Source: Chrysopilus asiliformis
Lineage: Eukaryota > Arthropoda > Insecta > Diptera > Rhagionidae
Direction of reading: 5' to 3'
DNA length: 64,000 bases
Assembly (NCBI GenBank): GCA_964034945.1
Contig: OZ035960.1
Coordinates: 15,905,403 to 15,969,402 of the forward strand
A program made the position numbers and the translations under genes. The notes below the pieces were generated by a model that worked only from the letters and a program-made list of their open reading frames with translations, was not told the origin of the DNA and ran no database searches. Below, piece by piece: positions 21,520 to 31,418 of this stretch (position 1 is its first letter; each line of letters begins with the position of its first letter).

Positions 21520-21869
21520 TTAAGGACCAGCACTTCAAAACAGCCGGGGAGGTCGAAAAATAGGTCGATGAATGGTTTTGCTTCAAACCACAGGATTTTT
21601 TTTGGCGAGGCATCCAAAAATTGTCAGAGAGGTGGAGAAAATGTGTAGCTAGCGATGGAAAATACTTTGAATAAAGGATTTTTGGTTTCTCTCCTCAAAA
21701 AATGTCTTTCCTTTCATTAAAAAAAACAGCGAGAATTAACCTATACAGATACACTTGGTATAGTCCATTTTTCGCTATATAGTCATATACTTCTGTGTGT
21801 AATTTCTGTAGTCAACACACTCTTGAGCAGAGATGTAAATCGATTTTTTGAACCGAAACAATAACCACT

Positions 21870-22052
21870 GCCCCGACTTCTTCCTTGAGCCTCCTCGTTT
21901 CCGTACAGTAAAGTTTAGGGGTACCTTTATTCCGCCAACAACAAGACTTTGGAACGATTTACCATCTGATGTGTTCCCGCGCGAACTATAGCCCGCAGAA
22001 GTTCAAGGAGAACATAAACCGACATCTCCTTTTGTCCTTTCGACCATCCTGA
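21870..22052 (+). pseudogene. Non-LTR retrotransposon RT C-terminal relic
   Basis: The translation contains FRGTFIPPTTRLWNDLPSDV followed, after a one-frame shift near 21988, by NYSPQKFKENINRHLLLS and a stop at 22050-22052. The block F-(I/L)-P-x-T-x-R-L-W-N-x-L-P followed by FK..INRHL is typical of the C-terminus of insect Jockey/CR1-type ORF2 proteins (RNA-copying element proteins). Only this end is present. A CATTAAAGGGTCTT phrase follows, and a similar one is at about 25530-25560. Confidence 0.75.
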
Positions 22053-22099
22053 GCTGTGCTTCGGCATTAAAGGGTCTTCCCCTAAGTTCTGGCTTTTAT

Positions 22100-22750
22100 G
22101 TCTCTTAGAGCGGTTTGCACCAACGAAACTTAGCAACTTATGTCGAACTGAAATTTGTTAAGTGCCAGAATTTCTATGGTTTAAGAAGGCTAAGGATAAC
22201 TTAAATAGTTAAACTCTTATTATTTTCTATGTCCGATCAGACTAAATATCTGGAACTATTTTATACTCTCAATTAGTACCAAAAAACATTTCCAAGCCCT
22301 CCAATTAAAAAACAGTGATTTGGAAAAACTAGTCTTGTATTGAACCAAAGCCAGAACCAAATTTTTGAAATTTTATGAACCAAAACCAAAATTAGACCCA
22401 AATTTGGAAATTTTAGAAACCAAAACCAGAAATTCAATTCACTCTTGAACCAAAACCGAACCAGACTCAAAAAACCTTTGGTTTGCATCTCCGTTTTTGA
22501 GCATAGAGCAATTAGAATAGATAATGTATCTCCTAAGAGGTTCGTAAAAGCTCCCATGCAATCACAGTGATCAACATTAGTCATTAATTGAAAGAAATAA
22601 TTACGAAATTTTACATTCTCTCAAACAATTGAAAGGCTGAACCAAAATTTCAGGTTGCAACACACCAAATTTTTTAAATGATTTTCCACAACGTTAGTTA
22701 GTTGAATCTTACAAAATAACAATTAATTTTTTAGATTCAACTGACTAATA
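22100..22750. other. Intron stretch with no assigned feature
   Basis: AT-rich, with repeated AACCAAAACCA words at 22340-22460. No ORF of known type. Confidence 0.4.
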
Positions 22751-22753
22751 TAA

Positions 22754-22922
22754 AGGCCTGCATCCACATGGAAGTTTATTTGCAGAAGTCGCTTCTAGCA
22801 GAGACTTCTGGAAGTTTTTCCCGTGGAAACACTAACTGCAAGTGAACTTCCAGAAGTTGTGACACCAGAAATCTCTTCTAGAAGCGACTTCTGCAAATGA
22901 ACTTCCATGTGGACACAGGCCT
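22754..22922. mobile_element. 169-bp palindromic MITE, TAA duplication
   Basis: Ends AGGCCTGCATCCACATGGAA and (inverted) AGGCCTGTGTCCACATGGAA are flanked by TAA on both sides (22751-22753, 22923-22925). The arms continue as ATTTGCAGAAGTCGCTTCTA. The 3-bp TWA duplication points to a PIF/Harbinger-like MITE (inference). Confidence 0.82.
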
Positions 22923-23194
22923 TAAAACATACACATACCGGATAATATAAAAAAAAACAGCTTCAGTTTCATCCAATTAAAATTTATGCAATTTTGCTTG
23001 CGACACAGACGAACTCGTAGCAATGCAAAGCTTTGTGCAGATTTCAGACCATATAACTACGAGCTATTTTTATGCTAAAAAGTTTATATTCAATATTCTG
23101 ATTCAAAAAAAAAACTTTGATCAGCAGAAATAATTTTGAAAGCGTTTAGGAATTTAAAAGTTGAAGTGGAGGTAGGTAAGTATTTATCTTTTAA

Positions 23195-23480
23195 CACGTT
23201 GACGGACAGTAGAAACAAGTGAAATTCGAAAATTGACACTAAAACAAGATCGCACTACTCCGTTCACAACCACGTGCATACTCAATGTGTTAACCTTGCA
23301 TACTAAATTTTTTTTCGAAAACATGACACTAGGCTTCTACTTGTACGCTGGTAAATGCACATTTGTGCTGCTACAGCCGCAGTGTCTAAAAACGACCGTT
23401 TCGTATTGGACGGCTATTGCCGTCATGTCACATAGTGAACTTGAACTTGACGGCTATAGACGCAACTGTCCGTCAACGTG
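23195..23480. mobile_element. 286-bp piggyBac-like MITE, TTAA duplication
   Basis: It is flanked by TTAA (23191-23194 and 23481-23484) with perfect 16-bp inverted ends CACGTTGACGGACAGT. Non-coding. It belongs to the same structural class as 21071-21519 and 40278-40513. Confidence 0.9.
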
Positions 23481-23484
23481 TTAA

Positions 23485-24089
23485 AAAGATATCATTTTTG
23501 TTTAAAATTCTTGAAGTACTTGATATTTAAACATAATCTATGGGTGATTGTTTGGTATGCTTGGTTAAATATGCTATACATGCTAAGCTAATAACAATTT
23601 TTCATTTTACATCGGAATATGAATTGTTATCGAAATTACTATATTTTAAGGAGTATTTCAAGAAATCGCATATTGTAGTTATTTGACTCAAAGTCATAGT
23701 TTTTCATGTTTAAGAATTTATTTCAATGCTTAAATTAGTCACATTATCAAGAAAAATTAAAAAAATTTAATCATCCCCAATCTGGATTGCCCAATTTTTA
23801 CAGCTTTCTTTACAATGTTAATGGGTGTAAAGAATGATACTAAACTCTAATCCATACACAATACTATAGTTGATGGCATAATATTTAATGATAGCATCTT
23901 ATTTTATTTTGGCCTGTAAAACTTTCGAAATTTTTGTATTTGATATGTGTTTTGTAGTTAACTTGGTGTTTAACAATTTCTGTTTCTAAGATAAATCTTC
24001 ACATGTATAGCAAAAAAAAAATATCCTGCTTAATTAATTTGTTTTTGTATTTTGATTTTTATAACAATTAAATCGAAATGATAAATTAG
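23485..24089 (+). other. Fas3 intron, featureless
   Basis: AT-rich; no repeat or ORF recognised. It ends in acceptor ATAAATTAG at 24081-24089 before the tail C exon. Confidence 0.45.
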
Positions 24090-24288
24090 TAGCGACACTG
24101 AGAGTGCTGAAGTAAAAGCAACGAAAACGCGCAGGCTGCCATCATTTCAAGCGATTTTCAAGAAAAACGAAAAGATCAAATTATCAAAAAATCCCACCAT
24201 TGAAAATGGAAACGAACAAAATGATGAAAAACCACCGATTGGGGATAGCCAAGACGTTGGACAAAATGTTAAGGATGATGTTCCAAAG
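24090..24288 (+). CDS. Fas3: Fasciclin 3, first specific exon of tail C
   Basis: Joined to the 31-nt exon it reads SET-SDTESAEVKATKTRR, a strong match to the NETSDTESADIKAT juxtamembrane segment of Drosophila Fas3. It continues with LPSFQAIFKKNEKIKLSKN and an Asn/Asp/Pro-rich linker, leaving at phase 0 by donor GTAGGC (from 24289). The acceptor chosen is AG 24088-24089; an alternative AG at 24091-24092 would drop one codon (serine), a NAGNAG-like choice. Basic residues dominate the first half. The function is inferred only as a cytoplasmic tail segment. Confidence 0.88.
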
Positions 24289-24299
24289 GTAGGCTTTTA

Positions 24300-26296
24300 T
24301 CAAAATTTAAAGTGCGTTTTTTTTTAATTAATTCTAAGCCGTCAAGATATTTTGTTAATCGTCTAATAGCACAATTTTTTGTTATGGTATACGTTGTTGA
24401 ATAAAATTAAAATTTATTTTAGTTTAACTAAATTCAAAATTTAACTGCTCGTAGAATTAAAATCATGTAGATCTTACAATTGCATAAATTCAGGAAAATC
24501 AACAAAATTACAAACTGTATAAAGCTAGAGAGATCAAGCATTTTTTATGGAATGTTGAAATTCTTAAAATTATATTTAAAATTTATAGTTTTTTTCTATT
24601 CTGTAATAATAAGAATTTAAAAATACATAGCGGTTGCCAGGACTCTTGTCCAAGAAAAAAAAGTGTTTTAAATAAAAAGGGAAATAAATGTCGCGTAGTT
24701 TTTATGATTTTCCTAAGAAATTTGAAACTAATTGTCCGAAATCTTTGCAAAATCATGTTTTATTATTTTTCCTCAGAATTTTATATATATATGTATATAA
24801 CTGGCCGTTCTATAAAGTTTAAAAGTTCCTTTATGTCGCAAGCATACAGAATCTGGAACGATTTATATAGGATATTCCCACGAGTCGATTCTGTGGAGTG
24901 TCCTGATCAAAGTTTTCCAAGAGACCCTCAAATTACTCCTTCACCCCGTTTTTTATGTCGAAAATTTAAATAAAATGGTCTACAGAAATCTCTATTAGTT
25001 AGATTTGGTTAGATGTAAGATACGGGGGCAAGCGTTAATAAATTTTGATCTACTATATTTTAGATATCAGCTTGAGTTTTGTTTGAAAGGTCTTCGAAGA
25101 GCGCATTTTTTTGTGAAAAAAATAAATTTTATCGACCCGACGCAACTTTTTGGGTAAGAAGTATAAAAGTGTTGATCTTTGATATTTTTTTTTTAAATTT
25201 CATCTTGGAAGACCAACGAATGACTGATGTATTAACGGATTTCGACATGTTCTGTTGGAAAGGCCATGATGTCTCCTTTCTAGGGAATATTTGTGTGCTT
25301 CGTATCTTACCTCGAACCGAAGTAATAGAGATTTCTGTGAATTACCCTACTTAAAAAAAAGAAGGATTAATTTGCGGAGAAGGGAGAGGGAGGGGGGGGG
25401 TTGGGCTTGGAGGCTTTTTCTGGAATACTTTAATCATGTCACTCCATTAGAACACTTAGTTACAATACACGTCGTATATAACCCGAAAATGTCCAAAGAG
25501 AGCATAGATCGTCCTTGTGTCCTTGTGATCATCCTTCGACATTAAAGAGTCTTTATTTAAGCTCTGACTGAAACTATACAAAAAATTGTGTTTATCAGAA
25601 TTCAAAATTTTTTATGAAATATTTAGAAATTTAAATACTTGATAAAATAAGAAAATTTTAACCAACTCTTTGAATCGAATCAACACTTTTTGAAATGTAG
25701 GTTTTAAAGCTTATTTTTTATCATTTTTGTAATGTATTTTAATTAGTAGGTACAAAATTGATGAAACGGAGATGATTTTTCCTAGATCAAAACATACTGA
25801 TCAAAAGGAAAATGAAACTTTTCACTCAATTCGTTTAAAAAATAAAGAAAATCTTACATTTCTGTGTCAGAATCAATCTTTCAATAATATCTGTTTTCGT
25901 TTTTTTTAATATTAACATAATAAAATTTCAAAAAGCCTAAAATGTTTATAATTTTTACACCAAACCACTAGCTTTGTTAATGTATTGCACAGGATTTAAA
26001 AAGAAACTTTTGTTGTTGTTAGAAAAGATCTTTTACATATATATAAAGTTATGCCTGAATTAGAATGTTGTAATATTAGCAAGTAAAACACTTAATATCT
26101 TATTAGCCTAATATCGCATAGAAATTTTCTTAATTCTGTGTACAGAACTCACACCTCTATTGATATTGTCTGCACTATGTAAGGTAAGACTAGTTGTGAC
26201 ATTAAAAATATTATCCCTTTTATTTTTGTAATGGAATGAATATATTCTAGCGAATTTATCACCATTCATTAAAGATGCCATTATTAATATTTTCAG
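24300..26296 (+). other. Last Fas3 intron of tail C, with retrotransposon traces
   Basis: AT-rich. A retrotransposon C-terminal trace lies at 24790-24970 (listed separately), and a short 3'-end trace at about 25520-25565 matches the sequence after the relic at 21870-22052. No other gene is seen. It ends with acceptor TATTTTCAG at 26288-26296. Confidence 0.45.
24790..24970 (+). pseudogene. Decayed non-LTR RT C-terminal fragment
   Basis: The translation SSFMSQAYRIWNDLYRIFPR shows the degraded F-x-R-(I/L)-W-N-x-L pattern found at 21870-22052. No upstream RT motifs were found. It is weak by itself; the similar downstream CATTAAAGAGTCTT phrase near 25540 supports a shared origin. Confidence 0.5.
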
Positions 26297-26470
26297 GAAG
26301 AAAAACAACTTGTATATGCAGAATTAGTCCTTAAACCATCGGAAAATCCAAACAAACCACAGGAAAAGTCTCCAACACCACAAAAAAATTCCACCGAATA
26401 TGCAGAAATAGTTTATGTTCAAAAACCGAATCAAGAAACTGGCCAAACAAAACTAGATGACAAAAAATAG
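26297..26470 (+). CDS. Fas3: Fasciclin 3, terminal exon of tail C
   Basis: A phase-0 exon (acceptor AG 26295-26296) encoding 57 residues and stop TAG at 26468-26470. It carries two tyrosine motifs, QLVYAELVLKPSENP and TEYAEIVYVQKP, spaced about 30 residues apart in a Pro/Lys/Gln-rich background. The pair of YAE(L/I)-V sequences resembles tyrosine-phosphorylation or SH2/ITIM-like sites (Y-x-x-L/I/V), and I recall similar YAEL/YAEI ends in Drosophila Fas3 isoforms. The canonical AATAAA follows 29 nt after the stop. Confidence 0.88.
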   Translation, partial: EEKQLVYAELVLKPSENPNKPQEKSPTPQKNSTEYAEIVYVQKPNQETGQTKLDDKK

Positions 26471-26498
26471 AAGACTAACATTAAAATGTACTTAAAAT

Positions 26499-26504
26499 AA
26501 TAAA
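26499..26504 (+). terminator. Polyadenylation signal for tail C
   Basis: AATAAA 29 nt downstream of the tail C stop, within TTAAAATAATAAAAG. Probably the 3' end of the whole Fas3 locus. Confidence 0.6.
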
Positions 26505-26879
26505 AGTCTGCACAGCATTCTTTTTTTTTAAATTACGACACAAAGAATGCTTTAGATTATAAATATTATTTAACTAAACACAATTAAAATAAATTTGAGC
26601 ACAAATTTGTATTAAGTATACTGTTTTAATATTATATAATTATAATTATTACTAGATGAAAGAATTTTTTAAAATATCGATATGAATATTTAGTAATTTA
26701 AAATTTACACATCTCAAATGTCGTCATAATCTTTAAACGCTTTGTTCATCTCATGTAAAAATGCATTTTTTTTTATTGAATTTTTAAAAATAAATTTTTT
26801 ACCACTACAGGATTTTGTTTTATTTCATTAAAGATTATTTCGTATTTTATTGATCTACATGTTTCAGGTAATATTATGA

Positions 26880-27500
26880 GCATGTCCGTGCATCTGTCTG
26901 TCGGCTTGCGCGTTGTACGTACAGTAATCCCTCCAACTGCGCGGTTTCTAACTGCGCGATTTCGCAACTGCGCGGTTAAGTTTATAATACCAAAATTTTG
27001 AACTGCCCGGTAAAAATTTCGCAGCTGCGCGGTTTTTTTATAATTTTTGTTTAAAAAAACATGTTTCTAACCCCAAAATTTCATACAAAGTAGGGTTCAC
27101 AGTGCACGGTTTTGGTTTGCGCGCTCTTTTTGTGGAACGTATCTACCGCGCAGTTGGAAGGATTACTGTATCTTAAATAACTCGAGAACGCGTTGACCTA
27201 GCGACTTAAAATTTTTTGTGAATAAGTTTTACAAAAATTGTAGTTTTCTGTCAACTTTTGGAAAAGTAACGGTAGTTATGACGGGTAAAAAACACAGTTT
27301 TTTGAAAATTTCTTGGAAACTATGCGCTATTAGGAAAAAAATGAATATAACCAAATTCAAAGGAAATGATATTTCCTGTGTTTTTTTTCTTTAATGGTTT
27401 TTCAATATCTTTAACGGTTCTGTGAATATTTGAAAAAATATTATTTTCCACGTATTTTTTCCGAAACGAAATATTGCAGAGGAAAGATTTGTGTTGATCA
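26880..27500 (+). repeat. Rep-H copy 2, interrupted by a pogo-like MITE
   Basis: Shares TCCGTGCATCTGTCTGTCGG, the CTCGAGAACGC block and the AAAATTTCT..GAAACTATGCGC block with 5700-6100. The MITE at 26932-27168 sits between the TACGTA and CTTAAATAACTCGAG landmarks, which are adjacent in the other copy. Confidence 0.65.
26932..27168. mobile_element. 237-bp MITE, CAGTAATCC ends, TA duplication
   Basis: The inverted ends CAGTAATCCCTCCAACTGCG and (inverted) CAGTAATCCTTCCAACTGCG are flanked by TA. The interior has repeats of AACTGCGCGG. Rep-H copy 1 at 5740 gives the empty site. CAGT..CC ends with TA duplication are typical of pogo/Tigger-type MITEs in the Tc1/mariner superfamily (inference). Confidence 0.85.
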
Positions 27501-27589
27501 CAACTGATATTTTACACTGAATATCAAACATCTTTGAGATTAGAGTGGTTGACAACATGTTTTTAATTTTCCTGCAGTTTATCTTTATA

Positions 27590-28494
27590 ACACATGGATC
27601 AATAAGTCCCGAGACTAACAATGAAAACAACATTTTTTTTGCAAAATTTTTTTTTATTCATCAATATAATCACCTTTTAGGGTGATACAATCGTCACGCC
27701 ATGCGTATCCCAAAAAACTGACGCCATGACTTTGCCAGCTGACTGCTGCGTTTTCGGACGCTTCGGACGGCTTTCGCCAGCTGTGCGCCACTCAGATGAC
27801 TGCCGCTTCGACTCTGGAGTGTAGTGATGTATCCATGTTTCGTCCATGGTCACGTAACGACGCAAGAAATCTTTTTTATTGCGAGTAAATAGCGATAAAC
27901 AGCTTTCTGAATCATCGACTCGTTGCTGTTTTTGTTTCATCGAAAGCAATCGCGGCACCCACTTGGAAAAAACCTTTTTCATGCTCAATTTTTCATGAAG
28001 GATAGTAAATGCACTTCCATATGATATCTGTGTTATCTCAGCAATCTCACGGAGCTTCACTTTACGATCTTTCATTATAATTTTTGTCACTTCACTCACA
28101 TTTTCCGGTGTAACGGCTTCCACAGGTCTACCCGAGCGTTCCGCGTCATTTGTGTCGGTACGACCACGTTTAAACTCGGCAAACCACCGACAAATCGTTG
28201 CTTTTGATGGACAAGAGTGTGGGTAACATTTTTCAATCCATTGTTTCGCTTGCACGGTGTTTTTATCCATTAAAAAACAATGTTTTATCAGAACACGAAA
28301 CTCGGTTTTTTCCATTTTTTAAACAAACTACAAAACGACTTTACTCCAACCTCGATAACTCAGCTGTTTCTGGTCCGATCGACTTAAAATTTTGACACGT
28401 TTCAAGCAAAGGTTAGTACTCTAGAAAGACGTGGTTACTGGTTTACTACGAGCGTCATCTCTGGGTTAGTCTCGGGACTTATTGATCCATGTGT
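27590..28494 (-). mobile_element. Himar1-like mariner, internally deleted copy
   Basis: 905 bp between TA dinucleotides, with 30-bp inverted ends beginning ACACATGGATCAATAAGTCC. Compared with the full-length copy at 42818-44110 it lacks 388 bp, equivalent to about 43618-44005 there. The rest is nearly identical, so both copies are young. The deletion removes the second and third catalytic aspartates. Confidence 0.95.
27677..28315 (-). pseudogene. Truncated mariner transposase (irritans-type)
   Basis: Start codon at 28313-28315 (MEKTEFRVLIKHCFLMDKNT). It contains the N-terminal helix-turn-helix region (KATICRWFAEFKRGRTDTND), the linker WVPRLLS, and the first catalytic Asp in TMDETWIHHYTPESKRQSSE. 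At GKVMASVFWDTHGV the deletion shifts into out-of-frame codons (TIVSP) and a stop, so the DNA-binding half remains without a complete DDD catalytic core. It could act as a binding-only competitor of an active transposase (inference). Confidence 0.92.
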
Positions 28495-29537
28495 TATATA
28501 AAAATGAATCGTGGTCCGTTTGACTATCCATAACTCGGCTGAATATAATCCGATTTGCATGGGGTTTTTTTTGTTGGATTCGTATTGCAACATATAAAAA
28601 CACAACGGAGCCGAAAATTGGAAATTTCTATCGGAAAAGTTGGAAAATCTTGGAAAACCGAAATTGCATACTATCAGGGGAGCGGTTTTCTGGTTTGCAC
28701 TTTCAGTAATTCCAAATCAAAAATCTCGAATCTTTTTTCGTTTTGTTGGAAAAGTCGAGAAAAATTTTGGGGAAAAACGGGAATATCGGAAAAATTGAAA
28801 TTTGCATTTTGTATGGGATTTTGGTATGGAAAGAGAAAATATTGTATTTGGAATTGAAAAACGGAAAATTTTGTACCTCACAATAATTTTATCGCCAACA
28901 GATCCCGTTACGCTCTCAGACTCGCGTTTGACAACTCAGAAATATATTTGCTCTTTCCTCATTGATGATCGACGCGAAGCGGTTGTTTATCGATATAGTG
29001 CGCAAATTATCGCTGTTTTTCCCACTTTTAAATCGTCGAAAGTATTTTATTTTGTGTACAACGAAGTGAATCAAGGAATTTACTCAGTGACCACGTGAAC
29101 GTAAATGGATTGGTGTTGAATTTTGTGATTTTTTCCAGAACATAGTGATTTCCAAAAGTGAGGTTAGCGGCACATCGAATCTGGACTTGCATCAACACAA
29201 ATTTCCTTTATTCATCCACTGCTTTTGTGCAATTTGATAATTTAAATTATTCATTTTATAGAGAACGAATTTAAATAATGTATTTTGTCACCGACCAATT
29301 CGTTTATTTAAAAAAATCTATTTGTATGGGAGAGGGAGGTAGGAGTGGTCCAACTGGATAGATAAGTTGTATAAAATCATATTCTAAACACATTTCGTCG
29401 TTATAAACTTTTCGATACGATGCACCGTTTTCGAGAAAATAAGGAAAAAGTATTCAATGGGTATCGGGGAGGGGAAAGAGGTAGTCTAACTGAATTTTGA
29501 TGTATAGATAAGTTATGTAAAATCATATTCAAAACAT
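28495..29537. other. Unassigned AT-rich stretch
   Basis: No known protein. Phrases such as GGAAAATCTTGGAAAACCG repeat in varied form at 28620-28870. 29320-29530 shares phrases (CACCGTTTTCGAGAAAAT, TTTTGATGTATAGA) with the Rep-I family. Confidence 0.4.
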
Positions 29538-30012
29538 AACGAAAGCTATAATTGCCAATCTGGCAATCATTGGAGACCCGTATGGTGATATTCGTATCAA
29601 AATTCGAACAATTGTATGAAAATTCCTCTTTGAAGTAAAACTTTTCAATAAGATTTTTTAAAATTTATTCCAATCGGATTTTGATGTATGGGAGTTTTAT
29701 GTAGAATCATATTCTAAAAAACTTTTGTTCTTGGACTTTTTTGATAAGATGCACCGTTTTTGAGATATTCGCAAAAATCGGTTTCGTTCGTATGGGGGGT
29801 ACCCCCCCTAATGGTCCACTTAGCCTTGCATTTTACGAAAAACGGACCTGTGCAAAATTTCAAGTCTGTAGCTCAATCCGTGCGCCCGCAATCCGCGCCA
29901 CAGACAGACGGACAGACAGACGGACGGACAGACAGACAGACGGGCAGACAGACGGTCGGACATGCTAAAATTAAAATCTTTTGTCATTCCAAACACCCTG
30001 GTGTAGTTCATT
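29538..30012 (+). repeat. Rep-A copy 4
   Basis: Begins AACATAACGAAAGCTATAAT and follows copy 3 through TATGGTGATATTCGTATCAA, GTATGGGGGGTACC, the CCGCAATCCGCGCC segment and a GACAGACGGACAGAC tract (29904-29957). The 3' segment diverges after the TCATTCCAAACACCCTGGTG phrase and resembles Rep-I (37800-37860), which shows that the two families are related. Confidence 0.78.
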
Positions 30013-31144
30013 TTTGTGTCCAGCGATTGGTTTGGTTCGATACACATATAGTGTGGAGGTCCCCAATCTGGAATGCAGCAACAAACTTATTGGGATACGG
30101 AAACGTTTTTTTTTTTTATTTGTGAGATAGAGTTATAAATTTTTTTGATTTGTGAGATGGAGTAACGTATAAACTCAAGAACTACTGCACCAATATAGAC
30201 TATGTATCATGACCACGATTTATAGTTAGGTGTGGTCGCGGTATCGGCTCCCCTTTCACCCCCTCGCCTGTTATCTTCTGAACCACTGAAGGGATTTGAA
30301 TACGGTTTTCAGTGTTGGGCAGGTCAATCGTAAAAGAAATTTTCATCCACTCAAACTACTCCGCTCTACATGGTGCGAGCCCCCTCACCTGCTATCTACT
30401 AAACTACAGAACGGATTTTTATACAATTTTTAGTGTTGGATAGGTTATCTGTCAGGGTAAATTTTCGACCAATCCCCTCCTCAGCTATCTCTGAAACTAT
30501 TTTATGGTTGTTCAACATATGTTACAACATAAATGCAAAAATCTTAAGTGTCTGGCAATAAGGGAATTCGCTCTATTCCCTTTCTCCCAAGCAGATGGAA
30601 AAAATATTTGCAATTTTCTTGAAAACAGTGCGTCAAACCAAAAAAAATATGAACAGAAAATTGTTTGAAATATAATTACTGCATAATTTTTCTATACATC
30701 AAAATACTTTTGAAAAAAAAAGGTTTTTCATATTCAAAAATTTATTACTACCCGGGCAACGCCGGGTTCTTTCAAGCTAGTTTATAAATAAAACATGAGA
30801 AAAGCTAAAATTTACCAAAAATGATTTGATTCGAAAGACTGGTTTTTCAATTTTTTGTTAAAAAGAATGCATAAAAACATTGAAAATGAATAAATTCTTG
30901 CGCAAAGTTAATGAAATCAATGCATATATACGAAAAAAACGTGTTCCAAAAAATATATAATTTTAAAATAAGTCCCAAGTAGAAGGTCTTCAAAAAGGAG
31001 ACCCGCCTTCCATAAAAATAGCAAGCAGTTTTACTGAATTTTTTCCTCTATCTCGAACATATTTTTTAACACCACTCTACTCTAATTGAAATCTATCTGA
31101 AACCTTCCTATTTTTAATGTCAGAACCGATTTTTTTTACAAACC
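30013..31144. other. Decayed repeat stretch
   Basis: Contains TTTTGTGTCCAGCGATTGG-like Rep-I sequence at the left and an ACCCGGGCAACGCCGGGTTC block (30751-30770) of the sort found at repeat ends. No ORF of known type. Confidence 0.4.
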
Positions 31145-31418
31145 ACACTCAGAAAAATGTCCAGGTCAACTTTTTGTCAGGTTAACTCTGACCTTACAGA
31201 GGTTTCTGTAAGCCAGCTAGCGGTCAGAGTTAACCTATCTAAGGTCAACTCGTGCAGATCCCAATGCCCTACTTCACCTGCTGGTGGCTTAATTTCAGAA
31301 TTTCTCCGACCACAGGACAACTCAATTTTACTTTCCCACATGCAGGCGAACGCGCGCCTGCCCGAGGCCAATTACGCCGTATGTGGGTCGTCGAGTTAGC
31401 CTCCATTTTTCTGAGTGC
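31145..31418. mobile_element. 274-bp MITE (ACACTCAGAAAAATG ends), copy 1
   Basis: The 15-bp inverted ends ACACTCAGAAAAATG have one mismatch. An internal palindrome is built from AGGTTAACTCTGACC and GGTCAGAGTTAACCT. The same 274-bp element is at 51388-51661. Both strands are open over about 80 codons in both copies, but the translation resembles nothing I know and the element looks non-autonomous. Confidence 0.85.

Larger units (their letters stand above)
19318..21758 (+). mobile_element. Mos1-like mariner relic with two later insertions
   Basis: TA-flanked inverted termini (CCAGGTGTATAGG left; CCAAGTGTATCTG right inverse; both then run into TAGGTTAATTCTCGCTGTT). It encodes a broken mauritiana-subfamily transposase: N-terminus from ATG 19490 (MSNLVPEKCEMRTALLFCYR, then LKKTAAESHR); an internal deletion fuses this to IVTGDEKWIFFENPNRKKSW, which includes the first catalytic Asp; after the insertion at 19701-20752 come LCVWWDQESVIYYELLKPGE, HDNPPAHTAKPVRETLEALS and AAYSPDLAPSDYHLFSSMGH; after the insertion at 21071-21519 the last segment contains DEWF and ERWRKCVASDGKYFE and ends in TAA. 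It is inactive: deletion, frameshifts and nonsense codons. Confidence 0.92.
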
